Below are positions 57,892-64,000 of a stretch of DNA of 64,000 nt, piece by piece; position 1 is the first letter of the stretch; each line of letters opens with the position of its first letter. Source of the DNA: Njordibacter sp937773555 (lineage in GTDB: Bacteria; Pseudomonadota; Gammaproteobacteria; Pseudomonadales; Balneatricaceae); assembly GCF_047730085.1 (NCBI RefSeq), contig NZ_CP159830.1, positions 434,001 through 498,000 on the forward strand. The letters run 5' to 3'. The notes under the pieces were generated by a model. It made no database searches and had not been told where the DNA came from. It saw nothing but the letters and a program-made list of their open reading frames with translations. A program made the position numbers and the translations under genes.

Positions 57892-59172
57892 ATGGCAGAA
57901 GATAACGAAACAAAAATATTAGGCAATAAAGCAACCATATATACCAACAAGTTTGGTATGTGGCAGTTTAGGCTTTGGCTTGCTAATGAAAACAAATACG
58001 TACGTAAATCGCTTAAGACTAAAGAAAAGACATTGGCGATTGAACGAGGCGAAGAGTTATATATTGAAGTAGCACATAAACAAAAAAGTGGTATTAAGCA
58101 CTTTGGAATTAGCATTAAAGAAGGTGTTGAGCAGTATATTGAAGCACGAAGTAAAGAAGTTGGTTTAGGTAATGTTGGTATTGTTAAAGGTAGACTTGAT
58201 ACAATCAAAACACATCTAAAACACTTTTTAGAGTATGTACGCAAAGATGATAAAGTAACAAACTTGAGTGATAATACCCTTGTCTATTATGAACGTAATG
58301 GAAAAGAAACAACTTACTTACATTTCCGTCTCGCACAAAATGCCTCTCCAAGTACCATTTCTAATGAAATGAGTACAATAAATGCGTGTATGAATTACTT
58401 ATACAGCATTAGAAAAGCGAGTTATATTGCACGTTTTCATTTACCAAAATTTGATAGAAAAAAATACGATAAGAGTGGCGAAGGAATAAGAAGACAAACA
58501 TTCGAATATAAAGAATGGCAATCTTTTACAACAGCAATGCGTAGTTACTGTGCAAAAGTAAAATTGAAGCTGACAGATGAAGAATACTTTGAAAGAGAGC
58601 TTGTTAGGCATTACTTCTTATTTGCGGCGAATAGTGGATTAAGAAGTGGCGAGTTGAAGCAATTGAGTTGGTATAATGTTGATACTTTTAGACAAGATGA
58701 AACAAGCAATACTAATGAAGATTTGTTAGCAAACGTTTTTGTTGAAGCACAAACGAGTAAAGTACGTAAAGCAAGACGACTTTATTGCAGAGGTGGTTAC
58801 TATATTGAGAGATGGAGAAGCTTAGTTAAAAAGTATGGAACTAACGATAGCGGATTAGTGTTTAGTAGAGATGGTATTGATGTTTTTCCTAATTCAACAT
58901 TGCATAAACACTTTAGAAGAATACTTTTGCTAACAGATATTAGTTTAGAGAGACAAAAAGAGCTTGTACCATACAGCATAAGACACTTTATGATTACAAA
59001 CAGAATACAAAGTGGATGTAGGTTTAGCGATGTTGCTTACATGTGTGGAACAAGCATTAAGCAAATTGAGCAGACGTATTTTCATTTGACAGATGAGATG
59101 ATGATGACAACTGCTACAGCTGACTTTATACGTAAAGATGGTAAAGTTATACCGATTGGTAATCACATTTAA
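57892..59172 (+). CDS. Tyrosine recombinase (element integrase)
   Basis: A 426-aa site-specific recombinase. The N-terminal part contains an arm-binding-like region (FGMWQFRLWLANENKYVRKS) and a core-binding domain. In the catalytic domain I see Arg251 (NSGLRSGELKQLSW), the second box PYSIRHFMITN (Tyr361 in the usual His position, Arg364, His365) and the nucleophile Tyr396 in QIEQTYFHL. It lies directly inside attL and points into the element, as integrases of guaA-targeted islands do. It should catalyse integration and excision at the guaA core. Its 3' end overlaps a convergent small gene by 26 bp. Confidence 0.92.
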   Translation: MAEDNETKILGNKATIYTNKFGMWQFRLWLANENKYVRKSLKTKEKTLAIERGEELYIEVAHKQKSGIKHFGISIKEGVEQYIEARSKEVGLGNVGIVKGRLDTIKTHLKHFLEYVRKDDKVTNLSDNTLVYYERNGKETTYLHFRLAQNASPSTISNEMSTINACMNYLYSIRKASYIARFHLPKFDRKKYDKSGEGIRRQTFEYKEWQSFTTAMRSYCAKVKLKLTDEEYFERELVRHYFLFAANSGLRSGELKQLSWYNVDTFRQDETSNTNEDLLANVFVEAQTSKVRKARRLYCRGGYYIERWRSLVKKYGTNDSGLVFSRDGIDVFPNSTLHKHFRRILLLTDISLERQKELVPYSIRHFMITNRIQSGCRFSDVAYMCGTSIKQIEQTYFHLTDEMMMTTATADFIRKDGKVIPIGNHI

Positions 59173-59308
59173 TAGCAGTATATAACTCTAATATCTGCTT
59201 TTGATTTTCTCTTACTTGCTTAGACTTTGGTAAATTCTTACCTAACCACTCTTTATGTCTTTCAGCTCTTTTCAGTTCTTTTGATAACTTGTGTTTTGAC
59301 TGCTTCAT
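59147..59308 (-). CDS. Small basic protein coupled to the short recombinase (53 aa)
   Basis: The ATG overlaps the stop of the upstream recombinase gene (ATGA), and a 53-codon frame follows: MKQSKHKLSKELKRAERH, then LPKSKQVRENQKQILELYTA. It is lysine-rich and helical with no recognised domain. Coupling and basic character suggest a recombination accessory factor (excisionase-like) or a DNA-binding protein; that is inference. It runs 26 bp into the 3' end of the convergent integrase gene. Confidence 0.6.
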   Translation of the reverse strand: MKQSKHKLSKELKRAERHKEWLGKNLPKSKQVRENQKQILELYTAIKCDYQSV

Positions 59309-59874
59309 ATAAGTTCTACAGCATTACCACACAACTCATCATTTATGTCGATATACCTCTGTGTAGTTTGTATGCTTTTGTGTGATGCTAACTCAGCAAT
59401 AACACGAACACTTACTCCACTTGTAGCAAGCTTAGTAATAAAACTGCGTCTTCCGCTGTGACTACTTGCTCCAACAATACTGCAACGTGCGTATAAACGC
59501 TTTAATAGCTGTTGTAGCGTGTTAGCATCAAAACGCTTACTCTTTTGCGTAGTAAACAAGTAAACGCTGTTGTAGACGCTTATATTGCTTTGCAGATAGC
59601 GTTTGATAGCTGATTTAGCTTTAGTGTTAACAAATACTCGTCTGCTATCACTTCCTTTCGTTTGTTCTGCACTTAAAAATATAATGTCATTAACTTCATC
59701 TTTGTCGTTAACTACATCAGAAAGCTTTAAACTAGCTACTTCAGAAACCCTACAACCACATAAGTGTGTAAGTAGTAGCATTGCTCTATTGCGTTCTGCG
59801 TGTCTATCAAATGCATCTATGTAGTCTAATACCTTCTTAAGTTCTTTTTGTGTAAGTACTTTTGCTTGTTTCAT
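59305..59874 (-). CDS. Short tyrosine recombinase, catalytic domain only (189 aa)
   Basis: A XerD-like catalytic domain without the N-terminal core-binding domain; it starts MKQAKVLTQKELKKVLDYID. Active-site residues: Arg42 (LCGCRVSEVASLK), His139 and Arg142 (HSGRRSFIT), His165 (ELASHKSIQT) and Tyr174 (TTQRYIDI). All are present, so it may be active. Such short recombinases are common in gammaproteobacteria; their targets are unclear. It is related to the relic at 63482-63806. It is followed by the coupled 53-aa gene and preceded by inverted repeats that may control it. Confidence 0.88.
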   Translation of the reverse strand: MKQAKVLTQKELKKVLDYIDAFDRHAERNRAMLLLTHLCGCRVSEVASLKLSDVVNDKDEVNDIIFLSAEQTKGSDSRRVFVNTKAKSAIKRYLQSNISVYNSVYLFTTQKSKRFDANTLQQLLKRLYARCSIVGASSHSGRRSFITKLATSGVSVRVIAELASHKSIQTTQRYIDINDELCGNAVELI

Positions 59875-59883
59875 TTCAGCCTC

Positions 59884-60017
59884 TAATGTTTAGTTTTCAT
59901 TTACATAAGTATATTTTCAAACATTAGTTATTCCTACCTTTTATCAGTAGTTGTATATCTTCAATAGTTTCAATTGGTTACTTCATAATGTTTAGTATTG
60001 TGTATTTCTAAACATTA
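59884..60017. promoter_or_regulatory. Inverted TAATGTTTAG repeats (operator or origin candidate)
   Basis: TAATGTTTAG occurs at 59884-59893 and 59986-59995, with inverse copies CAAACATTAG (59918-59927) and CTAAACATTA (60008-60017). The second pair is a perfect 10-bp inverted repeat with a 12-nt loop. All lie in the 220-bp gene-free gap between the short recombinase and the Rep-like gene. They could be regulator sites or iteron/origin elements. Confidence 0.55.
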
Positions 60018-60094
60018 CATATAAGAAGAACTTGCACATCAAATTGATGCACAATTACTAAAACAACATTTTAAATTTCGAGCATAGCCACTTA

Positions 60095-60595
60095 TTAAAA
60101 TGATTTACTTTGTTTTAGATGGCATAGCTGTACAACTAAATTATCGTCATCCATCTGCCAAAACTCCTTCATACCATATGTACTTCTATCTTCGCCTATT
60201 TCGTTTATTAATATTTTCATGTTATTTGCCTTGTGTACTTTTTCGTTCCATAAGAAATTAGCATGCTTAATAATGTTATGTGTCTCTTTTAATGTTTCTC
60301 CTTTACAAAAATAATGCATATGTAAGTTATCTCTGTCTTTACCCCCTTCTATGTAAACAAACCTTTCAATTCTATTTCCACTTAACACTTCTTTATGTGT
60401 GTATAGTTTTCTATCTAAAGCATTCAAAAAGTAACTGCATGTTTTTATTACTTCTTCCTTTCTAAATGTATTCTTATATTCAAAAGTTGCAGTTCCAAAA
60501 AGTGTAAACCTTTGCCTCCTTTGCCAATCTCCAACAGCATTGATGTACATCTCTCGTTTAGTAAGCTGTGTGTTGTGTGTTGGACTAAATAACAT
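60095..60595 (-). CDS. HUH-endonuclease-like replication initiator (166 aa)
   Basis: The three motifs of HUH Rep proteins appear in order: motif I FTLFGTATF (residues 30-38), motif II LHMHYF with His92 and His94, and motif III STYGMKEF with Tyr140 and Lys143. Such proteins nick DNA through the tyrosine and start rolling-circle replication or transfer. At 166 aa it is small and has no helicase domain. It is divergent from the next gene across a perfect 12-bp inverted repeat and next to another cluster of inverted repeats, both plausible origins. The assignment is from motifs only; a degenerate or transposase-like HUH protein is the alternative. Confidence 0.65.
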   Translation of the reverse strand: MLFSPTHNTQLTKREMYINAVGDWQRRQRFTLFGTATFEYKNTFRKEEVIKTCSYFLNALDRKLYTHKEVLSGNRIERFVYIEGGKDRDNLHMHYFCKGETLKETHNIIKHANFLWNEKVHKANNMKILINEIGEDRSTYGMKEFWQMDDDNLVVQLCHLKQSKSF

Positions 60596-60628
60596 TGAGC
60601 GTTTCCTTTAAGCGTTAATGTTATTTAG
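60585..60628. promoter_or_regulatory. 12-bp inverted repeat between rep-like gene and next gene
   Basis: CTAAATAACATT (60585-60596) and AATGTTATTTAG (60617-60628) are perfect inverses across 20 nt. The left arm includes the start codon of the Rep-like gene; the right arm lies just before the ribosome-binding GGAG of the rightward gene. An operator shared by both genes, or a rolling-circle origin stem-loop, fits the position. Confidence 0.6.
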
Positions 60629-60645
60629 CAACGGAGAAATATATT

Positions 60646-60987
60646 ATGATGAAAACGGTTTTTGATGAAACATATGAACTACTAAACAGTATTGGTATTG
60701 TAGCTACACAAACTGAATTTTATAGAGATTGGTTAAACAGAAGCGAAAGCTACTTTCGTTGTTTGCGTTTTCATAAGCGTCAACCTTCAACACAAACTAT
60801 TGCTATCTGCAGTAGTAAGCTAAAGCACTACAGTCGATTGTTAGAAGCAAAAGAAGATAACGAAAGTAAGCTACTTGCTGACAACTTCTCTAATCTTTCA
60901 CAAAATTTAGATAATGTTATTTACAGCACAAGTAAGTCAAAATGGATGAATACTGTAAACGAAAAGGTAAACACAACTGTACACTGA
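60646..60987 (+). CDS. Small protein, DUF6626-like (113 aa)
   Basis: The pattern YELLNSIGIVATQTEFYRDW followed by LNRSESYFRCLRFHKRQPS looks like the small helix-turn-helix-like proteins grouped as DUF6626, found next to mobile genes. The C-terminal half is helical and polar. GGAG lies 9 nt before the ATG. It is divergent from the Rep-like gene with a shared inverted repeat, so a regulator of that gene is a reasonable guess. Family recall is uncertain. Confidence 0.6.
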   Translation: MMKTVFDETYELLNSIGIVATQTEFYRDWLNRSESYFRCLRFHKRQPSTQTIAICSSKLKHYSRLLEAKEDNESKLLADNFSNLSQNLDNVIYSTSKSKWMNTVNEKVNTTVH

Positions 60988-61090
60988 AAAGGGTATTTGT
61001 ACTCACAAAAATTTGCTGTGCGGATTTATAGGGTGGAGTACTTACAGAAGTTGGTTGGTGATTTTACAACCCCCCTAATAAAGGATGAAG

Positions 61091-61456
61091 ATGAATTACA
61101 AAGATGAAATGAGAAAGTTAATAGACTTGGTAAAGCAACAAAGTTTTGATGCTCCATTAGAAAGTACGTTAGATGATATGAATATGTTGACTACTGCTGT
61201 TAGCGACTTGAGTGACAGAATAACTTTACGTGTGTCTAAAAGTCTGCAACCAAATCATAAGAAAGCAAAGGCAAGTGTTAAAAAGAAAAGCAATGCTAAG
61301 TTAAAAGCTTTTCCTTCTGTTACTCCACTGCCTATTCCACAATCTAAAACAAAGAATACAAGCGATACAAAGCAACAAACGATTAGTAATCCAAAAGACG
61401 AATTGTTAGCAAAGCAGATAGCAGTACAATCAATTAAGCCACAAGCTAGTATATAG
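61091..61456 (+). CDS. Unknown lysine-rich protein of the element (121 aa)
   Basis: The N-terminal half is helical (YKDEMRKLIDLVKQQSF, STLDDMNMLTTAVSDL), then comes a basic, low-complexity tail (KKAKASVKKKSNAKLKAF, PLPIPQSKTKN) rich in K, S, P and Q. I do not recognise it. AAAGG 6 nt before the second ATG selects this start. It looks like an oligomerising protein with a DNA-binding tail, but that is only a description of composition. Confidence 0.55.
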   Translation: MNYKDEMRKLIDLVKQQSFDAPLESTLDDMNMLTTAVSDLSDRITLRVSKSLQPNHKKAKASVKKKSNAKLKAFPSVTPLPIPQSKTKNTSDTKQQTISNPKDELLAKQIAVQSIKPQASI

Positions 61457-61591
61457 CGTTATATAATTAACGTTGTCTATTTGCTTAGTGTGGCTTTATC
61501 CGTCAAAACAGTACACTTCTATACGCTTGTCATTATATGTTTGACTGAATGACTGAAAGGTATAGTGATGCCAGGCTTAAATACTTTACAC

Positions 61592-61626
61592 AAAAAAACA
61601 GCACTAACTTGTAGTGCTGTCTTTTT
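61592..61626. terminator. Bidirectional terminator in the element
   Basis: AAAAAAACAGCACTA, short loop, TAGTGCTGTCTTTTT: a 9-bp stem with A and T tracts on the two sides. It ends the rightward genes and a candidate leftward small gene. Confidence 0.85.
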
Positions 61627-61633
61627 ATTCTAG

Positions 61634-61807
61634 TTACTTAGAACTTACTAATTGTAACTTTGGTTTAGTTGGAGGAATGAACTTACTACACGCTTGCTGT
61701 AGTGTAGAACACATACTTCTCCAATCTCCATTATTATTACTTGCTATCTCTACAAGCGTTTTGTCTTTCAACATTGGCAAACTATGTTGTGTAATTATTT
61801 GCTCCAT
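61634..61807 (-). CDS. Candidate small leftward protein (57 aa)
   Basis: The minus strand reads MEQIITQHSLPMLKDKTLV, then EIASNNNGDWRSMCSTLQQA and PPTKPKLQLVSSK, ending just before the bidirectional terminator. The frame continues open 5' of the ATG without a good start, and the ribosome-binding site is weak. Composition and terminator placement make it plausible. No family recognised. Confidence 0.4.
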   Translation of the reverse strand: MEQIITQHSLPMLKDKTLVEIASNNNGDWRSMCSTLQQACSKFIPPTKPKLQLVSSK

Positions 61808-61911
61808 TCTATCAACATATTGTTTTATATTATGTGTAGCATTAAAGCAGATAACGTGACTTCAACTTTGTAACCCTTTGTCAATTTTCTCTAAAAGTTG
61901 AAACATCTAAG

Positions 61912-62124
61912 ATGGCTTTTGATGTGTATGAACAAATATTACTTGCAGAGAGTGATGGAGAGAAAGTATCAAACTACAAATTAGCAAAGGTTGTTGGTTT
62001 GAAAGTTGGAAGTAGAACAACAGATGAAGCATATGAGCATAGAAAAATATCGGTTGCTGTTACTCGTAAAAAGAAGACAGCAATAGATGCTATAATCAAT
62101 GTTGTTGAAGGTAAGTTTGGTTAA
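61912..62124 (+). CDS. Unknown small protein of the element (70 aa)
   Basis: It contains YEQILLAESDGEKVSNYKLA and then VGLKVGSRTTDEAYEHRKIS, and ends in a lysine-rich helix. The middle could be a small helix-turn-helix, but I cannot assign a family. It is 15 bp before the next gene, so the two are probably cotranscribed. Confidence 0.55.
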   Translation: MAFDVYEQILLAESDGEKVSNYKLAKVVGLKVGSRTTDEAYEHRKISVAVTRKKKTAIDAIINVVEGKFG

Positions 62125-62139
62125 ACAAAGGAGAAGACA

Positions 62140-62340
62140 ATGGATATTAGTGAAATAGACAAGCAAATTGCAGAGTTACAAAAGAAGAAAGAAGATGCAA
62201 TTAAAGAAAACAAGAAAAAAGCAGTAGTAGATGTTAAAAAGTTGATATTAGACTTTAAGGTGACAAAAGGCGATTTGCGTGGTAAAGCAATGAAGCAATT
62301 GATTGGCGAAAATAGCTTAAACAGTAGTTTGAAAAACTAG
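62140..62340 (+). CDS. Coiled-coil small protein (66 aa)
   Basis: MDISEIDKQIAELQKKKEDA and following residues form a heptad-like, highly charged helix, then LILDFKVTKGDLRGKAMKQL. The N-terminal helix resembles the oligomerisation region of H-NS-type proteins, but the DNA-binding signature is not present, so I leave it unnamed. A strong AAAGGAG precedes the ATG. The FkbM gene starts 2 bp after its stop. Confidence 0.55.
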   Translation: MDISEIDKQIAELQKKKEDAIKENKKKAVVDVKKLILDFKVTKGDLRGKAMKQLIGENSLNSSLKN

Positions 62341-62342
62341 AT

Positions 62343-63074
62343 ATGAAAAATTTTATAAAAAAAGTGCTTATGATGATTTTTGGTTTTGCATTTTCAAGTT
62401 TAGTAAGGAGAAAAAACTATCTACTGAAGAACTTTAGAGGTGGCTACCACTCGATTAATGAACTCGACAAGCAATTGGAAAAGTATGTTGATTATGATAA
62501 TGGTTTTTATGTTGAATTAGGTGCCAATGATGGAGTCAACCAATCCAACTCACTTTACTTTGAATTAAATAGAAATTGGAAAGGGGTTCTTGTAGAACCA
62601 TCACCCCATAATTTTCTTTTATGTAGAGAGCAAAGAAGCAATAAAAATCGAATCTTTTGCAATGCTTGTGTGGGTTTTGATTACGAAGATAAGTATGTTG
62701 ATATTAAATACGCAAACCTTATGTCAATATCAGAAAATTTGGCGTTGGATATAGAGGATAAAGAAGCGCATTTGGAGAGTAGCAAAGCACACCTAAAAGA
62801 AACAGAGACGGTATTTGCTTTTGGTGCAGTCGCCAAAACTCTAAATTCTTTGTTAGAAAAGGCTGAGGCGCCTAAAGTGATAGACTTTCTGTCACTTGAT
62901 GTTGAAGGAGCTGAATTGGAAGTTTTAAAAGGAATAAATTTTGAAAAGTTTTCATTTAAATATATGCTTATCGAAGTTAGAAATTTGAAGCGTGTGGAAG
63001 ATTTTTTGATAGAACGCGGATATGTATTAGAAAAGCAGTTTTCATCACATGACTATCTCTTTAAATGTGTTTAA
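62343..63074 (+). CDS. FkbM family SAM-dependent methyltransferase
   Basis: A 243-aa protein with a basic, hydrophobic N-terminal segment (KKVLMMIFGFAFSSLVRR) that could anchor it to the membrane. The methyltransferase core shows YVELGANDGVNQSNSLYFE (SAM motif region), GVLVEPSPHNF and DFLSLDVEGAELEVLKG, the FkbM signature. Members methylate hydroxyl groups of sugars or secondary metabolites. It is the last gene before the right end, 2 bp after the coiled-coil gene, so it is the most likely cargo, perhaps modifying surface glycans. Confidence 0.85.
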   Translation: MKNFIKKVLMMIFGFAFSSLVRRKNYLLKNFRGGYHSINELDKQLEKYVDYDNGFYVELGANDGVNQSNSLYFELNRNWKGVLVEPSPHNFLLCREQRSNKNRIFCNACVGFDYEDKYVDIKYANLMSISENLALDIEDKEAHLESSKAHLKETETVFAFGAVAKTLNSLLEKAEAPKVIDFLSLDVEGAELEVLKGINFEKFSFKYMLIEVRNLKRVEDFLIERGYVLEKQFSSHDYLFKCV

Positions 63075-63457
63075 TGCTTATTTTGAAATCTACTAACTAA
63101 CTTTTCACTAACGCTTTTAGGCAACTGATTTTCAAAATTTACGCAGAGGTCAGTTTCTATTTTTTAGAAATTTATACAATACAGTTGTTAAAAATTATGA
63201 ATAATATAAAAAAGATCATAATTAAATGTGTCACTATTTTAGTATATTAGTGGTAATGCACAAGGGCCATTAGAACGTTAAAATGTTTGATTTTGAAATT
63301 ACAAATTACTTGCAAAGTATGTAACCTTTTTTAAAATTACTATTGAATTATAATAGTTTTTTTCAAAACAGAATTTATAAGTTTTAGTATATCGACTTAC
63401 AAAATACTTACATACCCTTTTTAAAAGTTATTTAAAACAATGGATTACAAGGAAGAT
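63075..63457. promoter_or_regulatory. Right end of the element with arm-type sites
   Basis: No gene is seen in this AT-rich stretch. ACTTACAAA at 63395-63403 and ACTTACATA at 63406-63414 repeat the left pair with the same order and spacing, 44 bp before the core. A weaker ACTTGCAAA with an inverted GTATGTAA lies near 63306-63322. Confidence 0.7.
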
Positions 63458-63471
63458 ACTATTGAGTGGGA
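63458..63471. repeat. Right attachment core (attR)
   Basis: ACTATTGAGTGGGA, matching the guaA 3' end. Read in the guaA frame it continues to a TGA, so it preserves the original end TIEWE of a guaA allele. Confidence 0.85.
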
Positions 63472-63481
63472 ATGAAGGTAA

Positions 63482-63806
63482 ATGTATTGTATTCAGGTAG
63501 ATATACCTCAAAATATTTGTGATATCGACGATGAACTTAAAGCTATTTATCACAGCAAGGACACTGTATGTATGTGGGTTTTCATCACAATGGATACAGA
63601 ATCTGTTCAGGCAGCTCTATCAATTAGCCAACATACCCAACGTCAGCAGTCATAGCGGTAGACGTTCGTTTATCACTAATCTGAGCGAGAAGGTTATCTC
63701 GACAAGGGTAATACAGAAATTAGCTCGTCATAGCAGTATGGTGACAACACAGAGATAGATTGATGTCTCAGACCACAAGCTGAAAAATGCTGTAATTGTT
63801 CTTTAA
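63482..63806 (+). pseudogene. Relic of a short tyrosine recombinase
   Basis: Beyond attR the plus strand encodes, in shifting frames, FRQLYQLANIPNVSSHSGRR, SFITNLSEKVISTRVIQKLA and RHSSMVTTQR, then a TAG and IDVSDHKLKNAVIVL. The match to the short recombinase of the element (HSGRRSFIT, TTQRYID) shows that the TAG at 63756-63758 replaces the catalytic tyrosine codon. The upstream part is frameshifted and the N-terminus is missing. It is probably left over from an earlier insertion at the same site. Confidence 0.8.
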
Positions 63807-64000
63807 GCTTTTAGCTCACATTCTCGAGATATAAGTGTTTTTGGAAATTGATGAATACGTTTCGTGTCTTACCAAGATCCCCTAGTACTCTTAAAGCATT
63901 GATTTATCTAAATTTCGTAGTTACAAACTAGTGCAGTTACTATTAGGCTTTAACATTTGAGCTAGTCTGTTATCCAAATATAATTTCATGAAACATTCTG
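63807..64000. other. Right edge, no gene seen
   Basis: I see no coding frame, RNA gene or clear repeat in these last 194 bases. They may still belong to older island DNA. Confidence 0.5.

Larger units (their letters stand above)
57713..63471. mobile_element. Integrative element in the 3' end of guaA
   Basis: A visibly AT-rich 5.76-kb segment bounded by the 14-bp direct repeat ACTATTGAGTGGGA (57713-57726 and 63458-63471), the guaA 3' end. Both ends carry the same pair of arm-type repeats (ACTTACAAA and ACTTACATA, starts 11 bp apart). Contents: integrase (+), a coupled 53-aa protein and short recombinase (-), HUH Rep-like protein (-), then small unknown genes and an FkbM methyltransferase (+). 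guaA is a known integration hotspot. There are no conjugation, relaxosome or capsid genes, so it is a minimal integrative, possibly mobilisable or satellite-like, element. Confidence 0.85.

Noticed and set aside
61614..61859. An 81-codon plus-strand frame
   Set aside because: It starts inside the terminator stem, has no ribosome-binding site and is cysteine-rich in a random-looking way; the opposite strand reads more like protein.
57713..63471. A strand-biased circularising integrative element with paired intA/intB genes
   Set aside because: Those have their recombinase genes in one co-directional cassette; here the two recombinases are convergent and the site is the guaA end with arm repeats.
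57713..63471. A prophage or filamentous phage
   Set aside because: Only the Rep-like protein would fit; there are no coat, assembly, lysis or terminase genes.

Overview
The window is a chromosomal segment of a marine-type gammaproteobacterium. Gene content and order (recX-alaS-lysC-csrA, bioBFHCD, rplU-rpmA-obgE-proB, rpsT/murJ-ribF-ileS-lspA-fkpB, fabAB, ilvIH-pssA, guaBA) and the 16S sequence suggest a Cellvibrionales-like lineage. That placement rests on recognition only, not on an alignment. Apart from the last 6 kb almost everything is housekeeping, densely packed and rich in start/stop overlaps.

Layout. 1-4785: recX (5' end outside the window), alaS, lysC, csrA. 4655-8135: a scarred locus. 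A csrA-comF segment was duplicated in tandem, and the first copy of comF is split by a 1.95-kb block carrying lrgA, lrgB and a decayed glutaminase gene; the second comF is intact. 8216-12814: biotin operon bioBFHCD. 12975-15238: acyl-CoA dehydrogenase behind a PsrA-like operator, then dgkA. 15410-21069: adenine/adenosine deaminase, an RmlD-like reductase without its catalytic tyrosine, and molybdopterin genes moaA/C/D interleaved with two acyltransferases. 21147-23989 (minus strand): fabB, fabA, ispB. 24318-31014: rplU-rpmA-obgE-proB, a glutamine amidotransferase relic, rpsT, murJ, ribF. 31048-37107: ileS-lspA-fkpB followed by a minor-pilin cluster (fimT/pilV/pilW/pilX/pilE-like) with no pilY1. 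37169-43766: nadE, bamD, rluD, pgeF, clpB with a sigma-32-type promoter, and a small unknown gene. 44200-47289: ilvIH and pssA. 47402-53066: a complete rRNA operon (16S-23S-5S) with no tRNA in the spacer. 53113-57730: xseA, guaB, guaA.

57713-63471 is an AT-rich 5.8-kb integrated element in the 3' end of guaA. It is bounded by a 14-bp direct repeat and has matching integrase arm-type repeat pairs (ACTTACAAA and ACTTACATA, 11 bp apart) inside both ends. It encodes a full-length tyrosine recombinase, a second catalytic-domain-only tyrosine recombinase with a translationally coupled 53-aa protein, a small HUH-endonuclease-like replication protein flanked by inverted repeats, several unknown small proteins and an FkbM-type methyltransferase. 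It has no conjugation or virion genes. I read it as a small integrative element that can probably replicate after excision. Just outside its right end lies the relic of another short recombinase whose catalytic tyrosine codon is now a stop. This element is the best candidate in the window for something poorly described.
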